Source of the DNA: CAIJXJ01 sp964445115
Lineage (GTDB): Bacteria; Pseudomonadota; Gammaproteobacteria; Burkholderiales; Methylophilaceae
DNA: 6,431 nucleotides
Assembly (NCBI GenBank): GCA_964445115.1
Contig: CAYUJU010000083.1
Span: 1-6,431 of the forward strand
Reading direction: 5' to 3'
This document shows, piece after piece, positions 1 through 3,746 of the stretch. The number at the start of each line of letters is the position of its first letter. Positions within the stretch are counted from its first letter, which is position 1. Below the pieces are notes generated by a model, which worked only from the letters and a program-made list of their open reading frames with translations, did not search any database and was not told the origin of the DNA. Position numbers and translations under genes: made by a program.

Positions 1-277
1 TGGCGGGGTTCGGAGCGCTCCGCCGCGCAGGACCCGATCCTCAACACCCCTTGACGATCGTCCGCAGCCTGTTAGCTGTTTTCCTCCTGGTGTGATCCAA
101 CCTGCCGTTGAGATCGTGGTTTCCCGTTCGGCTCTATGTTAACGGAAAGTGGAAGATTGTCAAGCGCTGCTCCAGGGCTTACGCCTCTCGGCAAAATTGC
201 TCCCCCCTTGTCTTGCGGCCGGCCGGAGCGCAGGGCTGATAAAACGTTACAATTTCGTTATGAGCTGCGGTCTGGGG
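1..277. other. Left-edge region without a supportable gene
   Basis: No convincing coding sequence was found here on either strand. The plus frame beginning at base 1 is open until a TGA at 52-54, so the last 17 codons of an upstream gene are possible, but the stretch is too short to judge. A perfect 12-bp palindrome (CGGAGCGCTCCG, 11-22) and a GC-rich 10-bp palindrome (CGGCCGGCCG, 216-225) are present. Neither is followed by a T-run, so I do not call a terminator. The stretch is best read as the upstream intergenic region of the kinase gene. Confidence 0.5.
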
Positions 278-306
278 TTGCCAAAGCCCTGAATTTCGCG
301 TATCAT
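278..306 (+). promoter_or_regulatory. Predicted sigma-70-type promoter of the histidine kinase gene
   Basis: TTGCCA at 278-283 is separated by exactly 17 bp from TATCAT at 301-306. Each hexamer differs from the housekeeping consensus at one position. Transcription would start near 313 and give a leader of about 38 nt before the kinase ATG at 351. This is the best hexamer pair I found upstream of the gene. A TTGACG at 51-56 has no good -10 partner. No operator was recognised around it. Confidence 0.6.
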
Positions 307-329
307 TAAGTGAAAGAGCGAAACATATA

Positions 330-337
330 GAGAGAAG
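330..337 (+). promoter_or_regulatory. Weak purine-rich ribosome binding site for the kinase
   Basis: GAGAGAAG lies 13 nt before the ATG at 351. It is purine-rich but only partly complementary to the anti-Shine-Dalgarno sequence, and slightly farther from the start than usual. An in-frame TGA at 342-344 rules out any longer protein, so ATG 351 is the earliest possible start in this frame. Confidence 0.4.
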
Positions 338-350
338 CTGGTGAGCACGC

Positions 351-2792
351 ATGGTAAACGCTGAACAGTCCACTCCGCGGGCGGTGGACACCCAGGAAGC
401 CGAGCTGGACGCGGCCCTGGAAAGTGCGGTGCTGGACAGTTTGAAGCTGGTAGTGCCGGGATTGGCAATCGTCTATGCGCTGTTGACGGTCAGCCATTGG
501 TTCATGCTGCCGGCCCCGCTGAAGTTTATCATGATGGCGGTGGCCGGAACGACGGCGTCGGTTCTCGGTGGGTTGTATCTCCGGCTGCGCCGCCAGCTGC
601 CCCCCCTCCGTTGGGCGCACCCCCTCGGGGCTGTGATTGCGGGCCTGGTGCTGCTGAACGGCTTGCTCCACCTCTATTTGACCCGCGATGCCTTACAGAC
701 CACCAATTTACTGTTGCTCCTCATCGGCATTGGATTCCTCTTCCTATCCACGCGCTGGTTTCTGCTGGTTATGGGCCTGACCCTGGCAGGCTGGCTGGTC
801 GCGGCGTTACAAGGCCCTTCCTCCACGGTCAGCTGGTCTCAGTTTACTTTTGTGCTGATCTTCACGGCAGTGCTTTCCACGTTAATTCACGCTTCTCGCC
901 GTAGTTCCATGCGGCGGCTGGAGCGGCTGCGGCTTGAGGATGAACGCCGACGGACTGAACTGGAGCGCGCGCTCCTGGCCGCTCAGGCGAACAGGCGTGC
1001 CCTGGAGATCACCATCGCGGTGGGGCAGAGCATCAACGCCATTTTGGACCTGGATATTCTCCTGAACAGGGTCGCCGAACTGATCCAGGCGCAGTACGGC
1101 TATTATTATGTGGGCATCTTCCTGCTGGACAGCAGCGGTGATTACGCTGTTTCACGGGCCGGTACGGGCGAGGCTGGCCGGGCGCTTTGCCAACAGGGTT
1201 TCCGGCTGAAGGTGGGGGAACAGGGATTGGTGGGCTGGGCGGTGGCCCACCGCGCGGTAGTGCAGGTGAACGATGTCTTGCACGAGCCGCGCTATGTGCA
1301 GGTGGAGGGTATCCCCGCCACTCGCTCTGAACTGGTATTGCCGTTGACGGCGGGTGAGGAGCTGTTGGGGGCGCTGGACCTGCAGAGTGAACGGGCCGGG
1401 GCATTCACAGCGGACGACATCTCGGTTTTCCAGGCGTTGGCCGATCAGGTGGCAATCGCCATCCACAACGCCTCCCTCTACCAGATTGAACAGTCGCGCC
1501 GGGCATTGTCCGAGCGTCTCTACGAAGTGACCCGGGCCCTTTCGCAAACCCTGGACTTGACCAAAGTGCTGGACCTGATTTTGAAAAGCCTGGACCAGCT
1601 GGTACCGTATGATCGGGCCTCGGTGATGTTGCGTAGTGGTGAGCATCTGGAATTTGCCGCTATGCGCGGTTTCCCCCCCGAATCGCAGTCGACCGAGCTG
1701 CGGGTTTCTATTAAAGAAAATGACGTTTTTGAGCAAATCTGCCGGACTCAGCAGCCCCTTTCTATCCCTGACGTTTCGCAACGGCCCGATTGGCAGCATG
1801 TCGCCGGGCTGCAACCGGCTTGCTCCTGGTTGGGCGTGCCCTTGATCCGCGCCGAAGAAGTGGTAGGGATGTTGTCATTAACGCGCGTGACCCCTCGTCC
1901 TTACAGCGCAGATGAGACCACGCTGGCGACTGCCTTCGCTGGACAGGCCGCCCTGGCTTTGTCAAACGCCCGGCTCTACGCCAACCTGGACCAGGCCTAC
2001 GAGCAGCTGAAGCGCCTGGACCGCACCAAATCCGATTTCATTAACGTAGCCTCCCACGAGCTGCGCACCCCGTTGACGCTCGTGCGCGGCTACGGCCAGA
2101 TCCTGACCAACGATCGGCGCATCAAATCCGATCCCGCCCTGGCCCAAATGGTAGAAGGCATTTACACGGGGATGTTGCGCCTGCAGGAGATCATTGAGAG
2201 CATGTTGGATATGGCCAAAGTGGATTCCAACTCCCTGGAGCTCAACTTTAAGCCACTGGCCGTCTTGCCGATCCTGCAATGGGTCTATCACAATCTATCC
2301 ACGGCCGTGGCTGAACGGCACCTCACTTTAATCCTGGAGGATCTGAGCGCGCTGCCGTTTGTAGAGGCGGACCTGGATGCGTTGCGTAAGGTCTTCTACA
2401 ACCTGGTGATCAACGCTATCAAATATACGCCGGACGGTGGTCGGATCACACTCTCTGGCCGGACGGTCGCGCCCGGGTACCGGGGATTGCCGGAGGGCGG
2501 CGTTGAGATCGTCGTCAGCGATACCGGGATTGGTGTGGACCCCCAGTTTCATGATCTGATCTTCGTCAAGTTTTACCAGACCGGGGAGGTTGCCTTGCAC
2601 TCTTCCGGCAAGACCAAGTTCAAGGGTGGGGGACCGGGTCTGGGTCTGGCCATCGCCAAAGGGATTGTGGAGGCCCATGGGGGCCAGTTATGGGTGGAAA
2701 GCCCCGGCCACGATGAGTTGACCTGCCCCGGCAGTCAGTTCTACGTCCTCTTGCCGCTCCGCCAGCGCAAGCTGGAAAGGAAGACTCCCTGA
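351..2792 (+). CDS. Membrane-bound sensor histidine kinase with two GAF domains
   Basis: This 813-residue protein is a hybrid of membrane sensor and cytoplasmic transmitter. Six hydrophobic segments lie at about 34-50, 56-76, 90-110, 118-137, 138-154 and 165-181, which would put both termini in the cytoplasm. A charged, Arg/Glu-rich signalling helix follows (183-215), then GAF domain 1 (about 228-376) and GAF domain 2 (about 397-541). The HisKA domain has the motif SHELRTPL with phospho-acceptor His569. The HATPase_c domain has the N box NLVINAIKYT (Asn688), the G1 box DTGIG (724-728), the F box FVKFY (738-742) and the G2 box GGGPGLGLAI (759-768). All catalytic motifs are intact, so autophosphorylation is expected. 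The linker between F and G2 boxes is long (TGEVALHSSGKTKFK). There is no receiver domain and no adjacent response regulator, so the phosphotransfer partner is unknown. The ligand of the GAF or membrane sensor cannot be read from the sequence. The HAD gene starts 25 bp downstream and is probably co-transcribed. Confidence 0.95.
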   Translation: MVNAEQSTPRAVDTQEAELDAALESAVLDSLKLVVPGLAIVYALLTVSHWFMLPAPLKFIMMAVAGTTASVLGGLYLRLRRQLPPLRWAHPLGAVIAGLVLLNGLLHLYLTRDALQTTNLLLLLIGIGFLFLSTRWFLLVMGLTLAGWLVAALQGPSSTVSWSQFTFVLIFTAVLSTLIHASRRSSMRRLERLRLEDERRRTELERALLAAQANRRALEITIAVGQSINAILDLDILLNRVAELIQAQYGYYYVGIFLLDSSGDYAVSRAGTGEAGRALCQQGFRLKVGEQGLVGWAVAHRAVVQVNDVLHEPRYVQVEGIPATRSELVLPLTAGEELLGALDLQSERAGAFTADDISVFQALADQVAIAIHNASLYQIEQSRRALSERLYEVTRALSQTLDLTKVLDLILKSLDQLVPYDRASVMLRSGEHLEFAAMRGFPPESQSTELRVSIKENDVFEQICRTQQPLSIPDVSQRPDWQHVAGLQPACSWLGVPLIRAEEVVGMLSLTRVTPRPYSADETTLATAFAGQAALALSNARLYANLDQAYEQLKRLDRTKSDFINVASHELRTPLTLVRGYGQILTNDRRIKSDPALAQMVEGIYTGMLRLQEIIESMLDMAKVDSNSLELNFKPLAVLPILQWVYHNLSTAVAERHLTLILEDLSALPFVEADLDALRKVFYNLVINAIKYTPDGGRITLSGRTVAPGYRGLPEGGVEIVVSDTGIGVDPQFHDLIFVKFYQTGEVALHSSGKTKFKGGGPGLGLAIAKGIVEAHGGQLWVESPGHDELTCPGSQFYVLLPLRQRKLERKTP

Positions 2793-2817
2793 TTTTATTC
2801 ACCTTCTCATTCTGGTC

Positions 2818-3489
2818 ATGCTGAAACTTGCCGTTTTTGATCTGGACGGCACCCTGAAACAGGCCCGTGACCCCTATGTCTACCTCCACGAACGGTTAGG
2901 TCGGCAAGAACTGGCCCAGGCCTTTTTTGCTCAGGGGATGAGCGGCCAGCTTCCCTACGAGGAGTGGCTGCGATTGGATGCTGAGCTCTGGCGGGGGACA
3001 CCGCGTTCGGTCCTGGAACAGCTCTTCCGTGAAGACCCCTACGTTCCCGGTGCCCAGGAAACGGTGCTGGCCCTGAAAACGCGCGGTGTCCGGGTGGCGA
3101 TTCTCAGTAGCGGATTGCTGCTCCACGCGCAGCAGGTCGCTGCCGAGCTAGACATTGATCTGGTCTATGGTAATGAATTACTCTTCGCCGGCGATCCGGC
3201 CGATCCGGTGGTCAGCGGCGCGGTGCGCGCTCACCTGCCCCTGCAGGAAAAGGGGCCGCTGCTGGAGCGCCTGCAGGCGCTGCTGGGAGTACTGCCGGCC
3301 GAATGTCTGGCGGTTGGCGATAGCCGCACCGACATTCCCTTGTTTGAGCGTGCTGCCGTAAGCGTGGCGATCTGCCCTGACCGTCCGGAAGTCGCCGCCG
3401 CAGCCGACCTTGTGCTCCCCGAACAGGATATGCGTCCTTTGCTCCCTCGTTTGCACGCCTACGCACCTCATCTCTGGCTGTGGGATTAA
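2818..3489 (+). CDS. HAD-superfamily phosphatase, phosphoserine phosphatase-like
   Basis: This 223-residue soluble protein has all four HAD motifs. Motif I is FDLDGTL, with nucleophile Asp8 and acid/base Asp10. Motif II is ILSSG, with Ser97. The conserved Lys is Lys145 (QEKGPLL). Motif IV is GDSRTDIPLF, with Asp168 and Asp172 for Mg2+ binding. The helical insertion between motifs I and II (about 15-80) and the SSG motif resemble the phosphoserine phosphatase-like branch, so hydrolysis of a small phosphorylated metabolite is likely. The substrate cannot be assigned, and serB is not claimed. The start is well supported because motif I lies at residues 6-12, as is usual, and no in-frame start codon lies between the kinase stop and 2818. 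No clear Shine-Dalgarno sequence precedes it (the nearest bases are TCATTCTGGTC), so translation may depend on coupling to the kinase, whose stop is 25 bp upstream. Confidence 0.9.
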   Translation: MLKLAVFDLDGTLKQARDPYVYLHERLGRQELAQAFFAQGMSGQLPYEEWLRLDAELWRGTPRSVLEQLFREDPYVPGAQETVLALKTRGVRVAILSSGLLLHAQQVAAELDIDLVYGNELLFAGDPADPVVSGAVRAHLPLQEKGPLLERLQALLGVLPAECLAVGDSRTDIPLFERAAVSVAICPDRPEVAAAADLVLPEQDMRPLLPRLHAYAPHLWLWD

Positions 3490-3613
3490 TCTACCGCATT
3501 TTCGTCATAACCCACCCTATTCACATGATCAGCGTTTTAGGGCCTTATAACCATTTCTATACCATTATGCATCAGTTTTTAATAAATCTCCTATAATCTT
3601 ATGTTTCTTTTTA

Positions 3614-3642
3614 TTGACCCTTACCTGGATTACCCTTATAAT
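3614..3642 (+). promoter_or_regulatory. Strong predicted sigma-70-type promoter of the secreted-protein gene
   Basis: TTGACC (3614-3619) and a perfect TATAAT (3637-3642) are separated by exactly 17 bp, and the flanks are AT-rich. Only one of the twelve hexamer bases departs from consensus. Transcription would start near 3649, leaving a leader of about 97 nt before the ATG at 3747. This argues that the secreted protein is transcribed independently of the kinase-phosphatase pair. Confidence 0.72.
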
Positions 3643-3680
3643 TATTTAAAATGCTCTTATTCTATGTCCGTCACTTGATG

Positions 3681-3697
3681 GTAAGCGCTGGCGTTAC
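3681..3697. promoter_or_regulatory. Imperfect inverted repeat in the leader, possible operator
   Basis: GTAAGCGCTGGCGTTAC has matching outer arms GTAA/TTAC and inner CGC/GCG, with one unpaired G. It lies about 30-50 nt downstream of the predicted transcription start. The length and the GCGCT core resemble operators of LacI-type repressors in a general way, but no family-specific consensus is met. As RNA the loop would be very small, so a protein-binding site is likelier than a hairpin. Chance occurrence is possible. Confidence 0.25.
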
Positions 3698-3732
3698 ACG
3701 AAATGATGTAAAACTTTTATGAGTTTCTGGAT

Positions 3733-3737
3733 GGAGG
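3733..3737 (+). promoter_or_regulatory. Strong Shine-Dalgarno sequence for the secreted-protein gene
   Basis: GGAGG lies 9 nt before the ATG at 3747, which is near-ideal strength and spacing. It fixes the start at 3747, where the protein begins with a typical signal peptide. The out-of-frame ATGs at 3719 and 3731 lead only to a TAG at 3767-3769. Confidence 0.8.
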
Positions 3738-3746
3738 TTTATTGGA

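Larger units (their letters stand above)
3490..3746. other. AT-rich intergenic region
   Basis: This stretch of 257 bp between the HAD gene and the secreted-protein gene is visibly much richer in A and T than the coding DNA on both sides. No gene-sized reading frame was found in it. It contains a near-consensus promoter (3614-3642), a second isolated TATAAT (3592-3597) without a good -35 element, an imperfect inverted repeat (3681-3697) and a strong ribosome binding site (3733-3737). No GC-rich hairpin plus T-run was seen after the HAD stop, so I cannot place a terminator for the upstream operon. Its length suggests that the downstream gene is separately regulated. Confidence 0.7.

Noticed and set aside
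11..22. Perfect palindrome CGGAGCGCTCCG as a terminator or attachment site
   Set aside because: There is no loop and no following T-run, and a short GC palindrome is expected by chance in GC-rich DNA.
51..56. TTGACG as a -35 element for the kinase
   Set aside because: No plausible -10 hexamer occurs at 15-19 bp spacing, and a better pair lies nearer the gene at 278-306.
341..364. GTG start at 341 upstream of the kinase ATG
   Set aside because: It is out of frame with the kinase and stops after seven codons, so it is not an alternative start.
497..904. Plus-strand frame of 135 codons inside the kinase gene
   Set aside because: It overlaps the membrane region of a clearly real kinase in another frame. 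Its Pro/Ala-rich composition is typical of an out-of-frame GC-rich shadow.
1152..1814. Minus-strand frame of 220 codons inside the kinase gene
   Set aside because: It is long but entirely antisense to the GAF domains, with no domain motif and no ribosome binding site; long shadow frames are expected in GC-biased codons.
3592..3597. Isolated TATAAT as a second promoter
   Set aside because: No acceptable -35 hexamer lies 16-18 bp upstream, and such motifs arise by chance in an AT-rich stretch. The pair at 3614-3642 is far better.
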